8,024 nt of DNA, from contig JBJEQP010000100.1 of the NCBI GenBank assembly GCA_051881815.1, positions 1 through 8,024 of the forward strand, given 5' to 3'. The notes below the pieces were generated by a model. It was given only the letters and a program-made list of their open reading frames with translations. It searched no databases and was not told the origin of the DNA. The DNA is from UMGS363 sp051881815. Its GTDB lineage: Bacteria > Bacillota > Clostridia > Oscillospirales > Ruminococcaceae. This document shows, piece after piece, positions 1 to 6,409 of the stretch; the first letter of the stretch is position 1; each line of letters opens with the position of its first letter. The translations under genes were made by a program, and so were the position numbers.

Positions 1-72
1 ACCATAGCTGGTTTGTTATGGATTTACCGACTAAATTTATTGTAACAGGAGAGTGCAAAGGAACTTTTCGAT

Positions 73-1416
73 GTGGTCATTGTTTGGAAGCTGGACAGAT
101 TTGCAAGAAACAGATATGACTCAGCACATTACAAGGCTACACTCCGACGGAACGGTGTAAAGGTTGTTTCTGCAACGGAGGTAATTTCAGAGGGCGCAGA
201 GGGTATCATTCTCGAATCGGTTCTGGAGGGTTATGCTGAATATTATTCGGCTGAACTTTCTGAGAAAGTTATCAGGGGTATGACAGAGAACGCTCTCAAG
301 TGTCAGTACAATGGAGGATATATTCCTGTAGGGTATAAGGTAGACGAGAATAAGCACTATCAGATTGATGAACTGACAGCTCCTTTTGTAAAGGAAGCAT
401 TTCTGATGTATGTTAATGGACGTCATATCAAAAAAATCGTTGAGTACTTCAATGAAAATGGTATCCGTTCATCACGAAACAAGCCTATGACCAAAACAAC
501 GGTGTCTACAATCCTGCAAAACAGAAAATACATTGGCGAATATCAATATAGGGATATAGTTGTTCCCGATGGAATACCAGCGATCATTTCAAGAGAACTT
601 TTTGCACTGGCGCAGCAAAGAACGGAACAGAACAAATATGCTCCGTCTGCTTCTCGCTCGGAGATAAAGTATTTGCTGACGGGAAAGTTGATGTGCGGCG
701 ACTGTGGTTCGGTTTATGCAGGTGAAAGTGGAACAGGGCGTACAGGGCAGAAGTACCACTATTATAAATGCGTAAAAGCAAAGAAGCGTGATGGCTGTGA
801 GCGAAAAGCGATAAAGAAAGATGAAGTCGAGGAAGCTGTTATTGAAGCAACCATTGACAATATTTTTATAGATGAGGTCATTGAAGAAATTGCAGACCGT
901 GTAATTTCATGGCAGGAAAAAGAGAGTACACTTGTACCGCTTTATCAAAGAGAGCTGGCAGAGGTCGAAAAGAGTATTGCAAATTTGCTCGCAGCCATTG
1001 AACAGGGTATCATCACATCTGCTACAAAAAATAGAATGGCAGAGCTTGAAGGTCTGAAAACCGATCTTGAAGTGAAAATTGCCCGTGAGGAAATACAAAC
1101 ACAAATTCTGACCAAGGATCAGGTTAAGTTCTGGCTGAAGAATATGGAAAAGCTGGATTTAGCAAGTATTGATAATCGTCAGAGAATTATAAATACGTTC
1201 GTCAACTCTATCTATGTCTACGAGGACAGATTTGAAGTGAACTTCAACTGCCGAGAGGGATTTGAAACAATCCCTCTCGATATTGAACGGTTTGTTTCTC
1301 GTTTAGAGATAGTGGGGGAGCCATCAAAAAAGCCCGTAACGAAGCCGTTTGCGGGCTTTTTTATCTGCTTCTGTCGAACTTGCAGCCCAAAATTCTTTGT
1401 TATATCCGCACAATAA
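73..1416 (+). CDS. Large serine recombinase, N-terminally truncated (probable pseudogene)
   Basis: Site-specific DNA recombinase of the large serine family, which integrates and excises mobile elements. Residue numbers count from the GTG at 73. Residues 1-65 are the end of the resolvase catalytic domain, with the conserved LDRFAR motif (D8, R9, R12). Residues about 87-183 match the Recombinase DNA-binding domain (GYKV..., NRKYIGEY). A zinc ribbon follows with C208, C211, C233 and C242, then a charged coiled coil at about 283-345. The GTG at 73 encodes a valine inside a conserved strand (FDVVIVWKLDRFAR), and the same frame is open back to codon 46 (QESAKELF), where TAA at 43-45 stops it. The N-terminal portion with the nucleophilic serine is therefore absent in frame. 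The C-terminal tail after about residue 413 runs through a terminator hairpin and does not look like family sequence. Family assignment is firm; activity is doubtful. Confidence 0.85.
   Translation: MVIVWKLDRFARNRYDSAHYKATLRRNGVKVVSATEVISEGAEGIILESVLEGYAEYYSAELSEKVIRGMTENALKCQYNGGYIPVGYKVDENKHYQIDELTAPFVKEAFLMYVNGRHIKKIVEYFNENGIRSSRNKPMTKTTVSTILQNRKYIGEYQYRDIVVPDGIPAIISRELFALAQQRTEQNKYAPSASRSEIKYLLTGKLMCGDCGSVYAGESGTGRTGQKYHYYKCVKAKKRDGCERKAIKKDEVEEAVIEATIDNIFIDEVIEEIADRVISWQEKESTLVPLYQRELAEVEKSIANLLAAIEQGIITSATKNRMAELEGLKTDLEVKIAREEIQTQILTKDQVKFWLKNMEKLDLASIDNRQRIINTFVNSIYVYEDRFEVNFNCREGFETIPLDIERFVSRLEIVGEPSKKPVTKPFAGFFICFCRTCSPKFFVISAQ
1326..1362. terminator. Bidirectional intrinsic terminator in the recombinase 3' end
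   Basis: A run of A at 1326-1331 leads into GCCCG (1332-1336), and the matching CGGGC (1352-1356) is followed by six T (1357-1362). An inner AACG/CGTT pairing around an AAGC loop extends the stem. The A run before and T run after allow termination in both directions. It lies inside the recombinase reading frame, 52 bases before the stop codon. Confidence 0.8.
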
Positions 1417-1446
1417 TTCCAGAGAAAAATTGTAGATAATGAATAA

Positions 1447-1488
1447 CGATTTTTGTTTTACACCCTTGATTAACAGGTGCAAAAATCG
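1447..1488. other. Hairpin with 9+4 bp stem in the leader region
   Basis: CGATTTTTG (1447-1455) pairs perfectly with CAAAAATCG (1480-1488). Inside it CACC (1461-1464) pairs with GGTG (1476-1479), with a five-base bulge (TTTTA) on the left arm. No T run follows directly, so it is not a standard terminator. It is the first of three hairpins between the recombinase and the gene at 1668. Function unknown; a structured untranslated RNA or protein-binding site is possible. Confidence 0.5.
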
Positions 1489-1509
1489 AGAAAATATATA
1501 AGCATTTTC

Positions 1510-1573
1510 AAGTGCCCATTTACTGTCGGTCATAGCCTGATTATAAGGTGTGATCGGTGGTAGGTGGGCACTT
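1510..1573. other. Long 64-nt imperfect hairpin, candidate structured RNA or terminator
   Basis: The outer arms 1510-1523 and 1560-1573 (AAGTGCCCA against TGGGCACTT and onward) pair over 14 positions, two of them G-U. Three more G-U pairs connect to an inner stem, 1527-1538 against 1546-1556, with one bulged G at 1535 and a seven-base loop (GATTATA). The whole segment thus folds end to end. T1572-T1576 and an AT-rich run follow the right arm, so it could terminate forward transcription. The length and near-continuous pairing are also compatible with a small RNA or a miniature inverted-repeat insertion. Confidence 0.55.
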
Positions 1574-1594
1574 TTTATATATACATACCAATTC

Positions 1595-1625
1595 AGCATC
1601 TTGGCTAAGGTCAAGGTGCTTTTTT
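1595..1625 (+). terminator. Intrinsic terminator or attenuator just upstream of the replication gene pair
   Basis: AGCATCTTG (1595-1603) pairs with CAAGGTGCT (1612-1620) with one G-U pair and an eight-base loop. A run of six T (1620-1625) follows. It ends about 40 bases before the start codon at 1668, leaving little room for a separate promoter. It may therefore attenuate transcription entering the replication genes rather than just close the upstream unit. Confidence 0.75.
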
Positions 1626-1667
1626 GTTTATGTAGGATTACAAATTCAAAAGGAGCAGAAAAATGAT

Positions 1668-2012
1668 ATGGCTGACTATTCCATAAACAAACTATTAGAA
1701 CTAATAAGCTCCGATACTATCATTATTCCCAAGAGCGTAGCTTTTCGGAAAGATGTTTATGAGGAGAGCAAAACATTATTCGGAGTTGTGTTTACCGAAT
1801 GTGTAAATGATCTCAGGACATACGGCAGCTTTATTGATGGGAAAACTGTCGGGAAGATGATGAAGGAGTATGTTATGGACATGACTATTCCCGATATACA
1901 GTGCGAGTGCCTGTGTTCGCCTTCAATGGCTTCGGCTGCAAGGAGTGAAACGGTAATGCTCATCAACAAGACCAATCTACTTGAGTGCCTTCGGGAAAGT
2001 CAGGTGATCTGA
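1668..2012 (+). CDS. Protein of unknown function upstream of the replication-initiator-like gene
   Basis: A 114-residue soluble protein that I do not recognise. It begins MADYSINKLLELISSD, has no signal peptide or membrane segment, and contains a small cysteine cluster (C-E-C-L-C) at about residues 80-84, which is not an obvious zinc motif. ATG 1668 is chosen because AGGAG at 1651-1655 lies upstream and because the longer frame back to 1557 would read through two hairpins. The 12-base spacing is slightly long. Another ATG at 1663 has a better spacing but opens only a seven-codon frame. Its stop lies one base before the next start, so the two genes should be co-translated. The position suggests a role in element replication or its control, but this is inference. 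Confidence 0.7.
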   Translation: MADYSINKLLELISSDTIIIPKSVAFRKDVYEESKTLFGVVFTECVNDLRTYGSFIDGKTVGKMMKEYVMDMTIPDIQCECLCSPSMASAARSETVMLINKTNLLECLRESQVI

Positions 2013-2013
2013 T

Positions 2014-3432
2014 ATGCAATATCTCATAACACCGTTGCTGGAGGTGCTTAATCCGACAAATACGGTTTCACGAAACAGGCTGCTGTCCTTTGCGATAGGC
2101 AATGTGGAAGCTGAAATATATAACTGCCTTATCGCTAAGCATGTCTATTACAACAATCAGGGCAAGCTCCATGAGGGCGGCTGGTTCTACTCAACCGTAA
2201 TGGACTTGCATCTGAGCAGCGGCTATGCCGAGGACGCTCAAAAGACTGCTATCAGACATCTCATCAAACATGGTTTGATTGAGTCCGAGCTGAAAGGGCT
2301 GCCTGCCAAAAGGTATTTCAGAATAATTCCCGATGTTGACAAGCTGACCTCGCTCATTGAATCGGGTCAAGAGGTACAAGATGCCATTGCTCAGCGGTAC
2401 AAGGACGACCTTGAGAAGCGGAGCAAGCGGCGCAAAAACAAAAAGAAAGGTATTATTGAAATTACAGCCGAGGAAACTTCTACCGAAGCTGTAAAGGAGA
2501 CAGCTACTGATTCCGCTCAGTCTGTTGCTGCTTCACAGGACATTGTTCCCGATGAAAGCACTCCCGTAAGTGATCGGGATTCCTGCAATAGTACAGAAGA
2601 AAATATGTCCGAGGCTGTAACGAACCTGCACCTCTCTGCAGGCGTTGATGATTCCGATTCTGTTCGGGTCATCGGTAACAGCGGTGATATATGCTCAGAA
2701 ACGGCTTTTTGCGCCCAAAATCCTTGTTCCGTCGGGTACGGGGGAACAAGCTCACCCGCAGCCCCGAGGGAAACTAAAGATAATAAAAACCAAAGTAATT
2801 TTTTTTATAATCCTTCTTTCCTTCATTCTGCGCCCGATGAAAATTTTTCGGAGGACGGAATTGAAGGACAGGCAGCAGAAAAGGAATTATCCTTTCTTGA
2901 AATTCTTGCGGCTATGGGGCTTGACATTGAGTATTGGCATTATCTCTACACCCGGGATCCAACGTCCGAGGAAGACTTGCTTTGTGTGGACGAGGTTGAT
3001 CGCAGGACGAAAACCCTGCATATTCCCGAAGGCTTGCGAAGCGATAAAAATGCTGTTATGACCGCTTTGCGTTTCCTTGCGGCATACGGAAACTATGCTT
3101 ATGATGACGATGTGAAGCCGACGTGCATCAAGCCATTTTTGGACATCACGCTGAAAATGCTTTGCGAGCTGATTATGGCTGACAGCTTTACTCACAACGG
3201 TCGGACCGTCGGTTATGCGGAGGTCCTTGAAACGTTGAATGAGCTGATTCGGGAAGATTATCTGTACGATTTCATTCTGAATTTTCAGGCTGAATGGAAC
3301 AAGATCCTTCGGGAGGACAGTGCAAAGGGAAATCAGATCCGCAACAGCACTGCTTATATGAAAAGCTGCTTGTGGGACTGGATAAAGCGGTGGAAGATTG
3401 AGGAGTATAATTTGTTGGCAAGTCTGGAGTAA
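2014..3432 (+). CDS. Winged-helix replication-initiator-like protein (DUF6017-like C-terminus)
   Basis: A 472-residue protein. Residues about 32-104 read as a winged helix of the replisome-organizer/RepA-N type found in Gram-positive elements: AEIYNCLIAKH, GGWFYSTVMDL, a recognition helix near 75-88, then HGLIESELKGLPAKRYFRI. A strongly basic patch follows at 135-146 (KRSKRRKNKKKG). Residues 147-280 are a low-complexity linker rich in S, T, E and D, probably disordered. The C-terminal 190 residues contain the pattern GRTVGYAEVLETLNEL ... NSTAYMKSCLWDWI, resembling the DUF6017 domain of such initiators. The SD (AGGTGAT, 2002-2008) lies in the end of the upstream gene, implying translational coupling. 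The expected role is origin recognition or replisome loading on the excised element, from family knowledge only. Confidence 0.72.
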   Translation: MQYLITPLLEVLNPTNTVSRNRLLSFAIGNVEAEIYNCLIAKHVYYNNQGKLHEGGWFYSTVMDLHLSSGYAEDAQKTAIRHLIKHGLIESELKGLPAKRYFRIIPDVDKLTSLIESGQEVQDAIAQRYKDDLEKRSKRRKNKKKGIIEITAEETSTEAVKETATDSAQSVAASQDIVPDESTPVSDRDSCNSTEENMSEAVTNLHLSAGVDDSDSVRVIGNSGDICSETAFCAQNPCSVGYGGTSSPAAPRETKDNKNQSNFFYNPSFLHSAPDENFSEDGIEGQAAEKELSFLEILAAMGLDIEYWHYLYTRDPTSEEDLLCVDEVDRRTKTLHIPEGLRSDKNAVMTALRFLAAYGNYAYDDDVKPTCIKPFLDITLKMLCELIMADSFTHNGRTVGYAEVLETLNELIREDYLYDFILNFQAEWNKILREDSAKGNQIRNSTAYMKSCLWDWIKRWKIEEYNLLASLE

Positions 3433-3465
3433 AAAAATCACAGCACCCTTCGAGAGTGCTGTGAT
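3431..3465 (-). terminator. Intrinsic terminator of the acetyltransferase gene
   Basis: ATCACAGCAC (3437-3446) pairs perfectly over 10 bp with GTGCTGTGAT (3456-3465), with a nine-base loop. Read on the minus strand it is followed by an uninterrupted T run (the A run at 3431-3437), so it is a strong terminator for the leftward gene. On the plus strand no T run follows. The A run overlaps the stop codon of the replication-initiator-like gene. Confidence 0.85.
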
Positions 3466-3960
3466 ATGAAATCTGCTCGATAAATTGTAATTTATAAGAC
3501 TTTTGTGCGGAAATAATCCTGTTCATCTTCACCGATAATTTCAAAACCGAGCTTTTCGTATAATCTTGCCGCTGCGGTATTTGTTTTTCGATGCCCGAGA
3601 TTTATTTTTGTAACATTATAGTTTTTCTGTAAAATATCAATTGCAATAGCCATTGCTTTTTCAGCATAATGATTACCTTGATAATTTGCATCAATCATTA
3701 GCGGATTGATAAAGCCAGACACACCGTCCTCATCATAGCCAAGACCTATTAACCCGATAATTGTTTTATCAAGCATTATAGCATAGAGATTCGTGTGCTC
3801 TTCATATCTGCTTATTCCTATCCAATAAATATTTGGTATGGGAAAGAATTCTTTTTGTTTTTCTGAAACAGATAGATTTGCTGTTTCAAGCCAGTTGTCA
3901 TTATCAAGTTCTTTTAATTGAATTATCATATAACACTCCAAATTCTGATATGTCGAGCAG
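3462..3960. repeat. Short repeats flanking the acetyltransferase module
   Basis: CTGCTCGA (3473-3480) recurs in inverted orientation as TCGAGCAG (3953-3960), and TGATATG occurs directly at 3462-3468 and 3946-3952. Together they bracket the acetyltransferase gene. They are short enough to be coincidental. If real, they could be remnants of the event that inserted the gene. Confidence 0.3.
3492..3929 (-). CDS. GNAT-family N-acetyltransferase (BltD-like)
   Basis: A 145-residue acetyl-CoA-dependent N-acetyltransferase, cytoplasmic. Fold landmarks are MIIQLKELDNDNW at the N-terminus, AIMLDKTIIGLIGLGYD (strands 3-4), FINPLMIDANYQGNHYAEKAM (beta-4 and the acetyl-CoA-binding loop, degenerate Q/RxxGxG as YQGNHY) and NTAAARLYEKLGFEIIGED (motif B, typical GNAT end). 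It most resembles the BltD/spermidine acetyltransferase-like branch, but the substrate cannot be read from sequence. ATG 3929 is chosen over the upstream TTG at 3941 because TTGGAGTG (3941-3934) is the ribosome binding site. It is the only gene on the minus strand, is visibly more A+T-rich than its neighbours, and has its own promoter and terminator, so it looks like inserted cargo. Confidence 0.88.
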   Translation of the reverse strand: MIIQLKELDNDNWLETANLSVSEKQKEFFPIPNIYWIGISRYEEHTNLYAIMLDKTIIGLIGLGYDEDGVSGFINPLMIDANYQGNHYAEKAMAIAIDILQKNYNVTKINLGHRKTNTAAARLYEKLGFEIIGEDEQDYFRTKVL

Positions 3961-3981
3961 TTTAGCTGCCCAATTTAGTCC

Positions 3982-4010
3982 ATTATACCACAATCAACCA
4001 AAAAATTCAA
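3982..4010 (-). promoter_or_regulatory. Vegetative (sigma-A type) promoter of the acetyltransferase gene
   Basis: On the minus strand, TTGAAT (4010-4005) is separated by exactly 17 bases from a perfect TATAAT (3987-3982). The likely transcript start is near 3975, giving an untranslated leader of about 45 bases before ATG 3929. With the terminator at 3431-3465 this makes a self-contained monocistronic unit. Confidence 0.85.
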
Positions 4011-4042
4011 GCAAAATAATTTCTGAAAGGGTGACAGCAAAC

Positions 4043-4354
4043 ATGAAAGTTCTTGTCCGAGAAAACCTTCAAACGAAAGAAATAAATATTTACGGCGCAG
4101 ACGGTAAACTGCATACCGAGGAATTCTTTGAAAAATATTTTGCGGACACAGACAGTGCATACCCCACTTTCCCGGAGGAGAGGGAAGAATTTCAGACCGA
4201 TGCGGAGTGGACTATCATAACCGAAGCGGACTTCCGTCAGCTTGCAGAAACCATTTCCATTATTCAGAAGGCTATTGATGATGTGAACGAACTGCTGATT
4301 GGCGGAGAGAACGTCGGGGAGTTCATATTTCAATCGGAATGTTTTCTTATTTGA
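4043..4354 (+). CDS. Small acidic protein of unknown function
   Basis: A 103-residue protein, not recognised. It begins MKVLVRENLQTKEINIYGADGKLHTEEFF, with a two-strand look at the N-terminus and an acidic centre (FPEEREEFQTDAEWTIITEADF), then a helical stretch (RQLAETISIIQKAIDDVNELL). There is no signal peptide, membrane segment or metal motif. ATG 4043 has AAAGGGTG (4026-4033) nine bases upstream; the frame extends further upstream but into the acetyltransferase promoter region. It is the first gene of the forward run to 6625, with 15 bases before the DUF3991/Toprim gene. This suggests a role in element replication or transfer, which is inference only. Confidence 0.7.
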   Translation: MKVLVRENLQTKEINIYGADGKLHTEEFFEKYFADTDSAYPTFPEEREEFQTDAEWTIITEADFRQLAETISIIQKAIDDVNELLIGGENVGEFIFQSECFLI

Positions 4355-4369
4355 GGGGAGGGAACAAAA

Positions 4370-5623
4370 ATGCTTTATACGGAAGAGCAGATCCAGCGAG
4401 CCAATGAGCGCAGCATATCCGAATACTTTCGTCAGGCGGGGTACTCCTGCAAGCGTGTCGGATCCGAAACACACATTGAAGGCTTCGGCGGTTTTTATGT
4501 AAATGAAAAAGCCATTCCCAATAAGTTCTACATTCATTCGCAGCAGAAGGGCGGCGTTGGACTTGTAAACTGTCTGATGAAAGTCATGGATATGCCGTTC
4601 AAGGAGGCGGTCAGAGCTGCTCTTGAAGGAGAGCTTGGACAGGAGGAAAGAACCGATAGTGTTCCGAATTATGCTCCGCTTTACAGAAAGGCTGAGCCGC
4701 CTGTTCCCGAACAAAAGCCCGAGTTCATAATGCCCGAAAAGGGAGAGAACGATCATCGGGTATTCAGCTATCTCACGAAAACCCGACACATTGACGCAAA
4801 CGTTGTGAATGAGTTTATTCGTGCGGGAGTCTTATTCCAGGACGCAAAGGGCAATGCAGTTTTTCTTCATAAGGAAAACGGGAAGCCTTGCGGAGCTGAG
4901 ATTCATGGGACAAGCGGCAAGAGCTACACAGTCGGAAATTCACGATATGCAGATTTTTCAGATGATAGAAAAGTTATCCCGACGGAGCCGTACATAGCAG
5001 AAACTCTTGGCAAGGAACTGAATGAAAGCGAAGTTCGATTCGCCGGATATGTTTACGAGAAAAATGCAAATATCGTAACCGACAGCGCAGGCTTTGAAGT
5101 CATAAGCAGCAAGATATCGGAAATTCAGAACAGGAGCATTGACAAGGCAGCCATTGACAGCGAAGTGAAAAGCAAGCTGAAAAACTATAAGGGAGTAGCG
5201 CCCGGCACGTCCGAAAGTTTTTTCTCTTTTGATAAAGGAGAGCCGAAGAAGGCATTTGTATTTGAAAGCTCCATCGACCTTATGAGCTTCATTGCACTTC
5301 ATCCCGATGTGACCGACTGCAAGTTTGTGGCAATGGCGGGGCTGAAACCAAATGCTGTAGAGAAGCTGCTTGCAAGCGGGCTAGATGTCACGCTATGTGT
5401 GGATAACGATCAGGCGGGAAAAAATTTTTGTAAGCAGTTCAGCGGTCGATGCAAATGCTTCATTGAATGTATGTTGAACAATGTCAAGGATTTCAACGAG
5501 CTGCTTGTTACAAAAAGAACGGTTCCCTTTGCGGAAAGAGTCGGTGCAATGAAAAGCTGGGCAGGCAAGGCGATACAGATGGTTGCGGAGAAACAAACCA
5601 AAAAGCTCGGATTGGCAAGATAA
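4370..5623 (+). CDS. DUF3991/Toprim domain protein (primase-like)
   Basis: A 417-residue protein of the DUF3991-Toprim family common on Gram-positive conjugative elements, thought to be related to DNA primases. Residues about 1-86 resemble the primase zinc-binding fold (FYIHSQQKGGVGLVNCLMKVMDMPFKEAV), but the usual C/H ligands are not there. DUF3991 spans about 130-181 (FSYLTKTRHIDANVV ... CGAEIHGT). The Toprim domain has the acidic residue E299 (FESSID), the paired D345 and D347 (CVDNDQAG) and KDFNELL at 373-379. A segment of about 90 residues (about 183-270) separates HGTSGKS from YKGVAPGTSESFFSF, which I would expect nearly adjacent in this family. The start has a strong SD (GGGGAGGGA, 4355-4363). 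The expected role is primer synthesis or DNA processing during transfer or replication; no activity is proven. Confidence 0.85.
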   Translation: MLYTEEQIQRANERSISEYFRQAGYSCKRVGSETHIEGFGGFYVNEKAIPNKFYIHSQQKGGVGLVNCLMKVMDMPFKEAVRAALEGELGQEERTDSVPNYAPLYRKAEPPVPEQKPEFIMPEKGENDHRVFSYLTKTRHIDANVVNEFIRAGVLFQDAKGNAVFLHKENGKPCGAEIHGTSGKSYTVGNSRYADFSDDRKVIPTEPYIAETLGKELNESEVRFAGYVYEKNANIVTDSAGFEVISSKISEIQNRSIDKAAIDSEVKSKLKNYKGVAPGTSESFFSFDKGEPKKAFVFESSIDLMSFIALHPDVTDCKFVAMAGLKPNAVEKLLASGLDVTLCVDNDQAGKNFCKQFSGRCKCFIECMLNNVKDFNELLVTKRTVPFAERVGAMKSWAGKAIQMVAEKQTKKLGLAR

Positions 5624-5644
5624 AAAAGGGGTGAGATATGTTAG

Positions 5645-6385
5645 TTGAATGATGTTGAACTATGGCATGGAGATTGCTTGCAGCTTATGAAACAAATACC
5701 TGAAAAATCCGTCGATATGATTTTATGTGACCTTCCTTATGGAGTAACTTCCAGGAATAAATGGGATTGCATAATTCCGTTTGACCAGCTTTGGGAATCA
5801 TATCACAGAGTTATCAAGGATAATGGTGCGATTGTATTGAATTGTCAGCAGCCATTTACTACACACCTTATTTCATCGAACCTCAAAGAGTTCAAATACT
5901 GTTGGGTATGGTATAAGAAGCAGACAACGGGATTTTTGAATGCCAAGAAACAGCCTTTGCGAAATTGTGAGGACATAGCAGTTTTTTACAGAAAGCAGCC
6001 TACATACAATCCTGAAATGAGGAAAGGTAAAAGAGCATTGAAGAATACGGGTGGCGGTTCAACAAACTATAATGAATTTACCAATATGCCGCATTATTCA
6101 GAAATGTATTATCCGACAACCTTACTGGAGATACCGCTTCCTCGTTTCAAGGGTGGACACCCGACACAGAAGCCTGTTCCGTTATGTGAGTACCTTATAA
6201 AGACTTATACCAATGAGGGTGAAACTATTCTCGATAACTGTATGGGATCCGGTACAACCGGAGTGGCGTGTATAAATACTAATCGCAGATTTATCGGTAT
6301 AGAACTCAACGAACAGTATTTCAAAACGGCAGAGGCAAGAATTAATTCCGCAAAATCCAATTTAGAAAGAGATGGGTCAGGTTAA
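5645..6385 (+). CDS. Orphan class-beta DNA N6-adenine/N4-cytosine methyltransferase
   Basis: A 246-residue S-adenosylmethionine-dependent DNA amino-methyltransferase. Catalytic motif IV is DLPYG (D29-G33) near the N-terminus. Motif X is HPTQKP (172-177), and the AdoMet-binding motif I, DNCMGSGTTGVA (197-208), comes last, followed by GIELNEQYF (motif II, E220). This motif order (IV before I) defines the beta class. The target-recognition region is probably about 95-165. Start TTG 5645 is required: MNDVELWHGDC leads directly into the fold, and ATG 5638 opens only a four-codon frame (MLVE, stop). SD AGGGGTGAG lies at 5627-5635. No restriction endonuclease gene is visible, so it is likely solitary. 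Such enzymes on mobile elements usually protect the element from host restriction or modulate expression. The recognition sequence cannot be deduced. Confidence 0.9.
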   Translation: MNDVELWHGDCLQLMKQIPEKSVDMILCDLPYGVTSRNKWDCIIPFDQLWESYHRVIKDNGAIVLNCQQPFTTHLISSNLKEFKYCWVWYKKQTTGFLNAKKQPLRNCEDIAVFYRKQPTYNPEMRKGKRALKNTGGGSTNYNEFTNMPHYSEMYYPTTLLEIPLPRFKGGHPTQKPVPLCEYLIKTYTNEGETILDNCMGSGTTGVACINTNRRFIGIELNEQYFKTAEARINSAKSNLERDGSG

Positions 6386-6409
6386 GATTACAGAAGGGCA
6401 GGTGATAAC

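Noticed and set aside
1324..1614. Minus-strand 96-residue frame across the recombinase 3' end and leader
   Set aside because: It runs through three hairpins, starts at TTG without a clear SD, and is explained by the structured non-coding DNA; no family is recognised.
1557..1667. Longer N-terminus for the 114-residue gene, starting at 1557
   Set aside because: This part is translated from the hairpin arm and the terminator; the SD at 1651-1655 points to ATG 1668.
2645..3061. 138-residue forward frame inside the initiator-like gene
   Set aside because: Shadow of the linker region in another frame; the composition is implausible and no SD supports it.
2887..3441. 184-residue minus-strand frame opposite the initiator-like gene
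   Set aside because: Antisense shadow of the well-supported C-terminal domain.
3930..3941. TTG at 3941 as the acetyltransferase start
   Set aside because: TTGGAGTG is the ribosome binding site for ATG 3929, and homologous N-termini begin near MIIQLKEL.
4007..4789. 260-residue minus-strand frame opposite the small acidic protein and DUF3991/Toprim genes
   Set aside because: Antisense shadow; the forward frames have SDs and recognisable domains.
5638..5652. ATG 5638 as the methyltransferase start, implying a frameshift
   Set aside because: It opens only four codons; TTG 5645 has acceptable SD spacing and gives an intact N-terminus, so no frameshift is needed.
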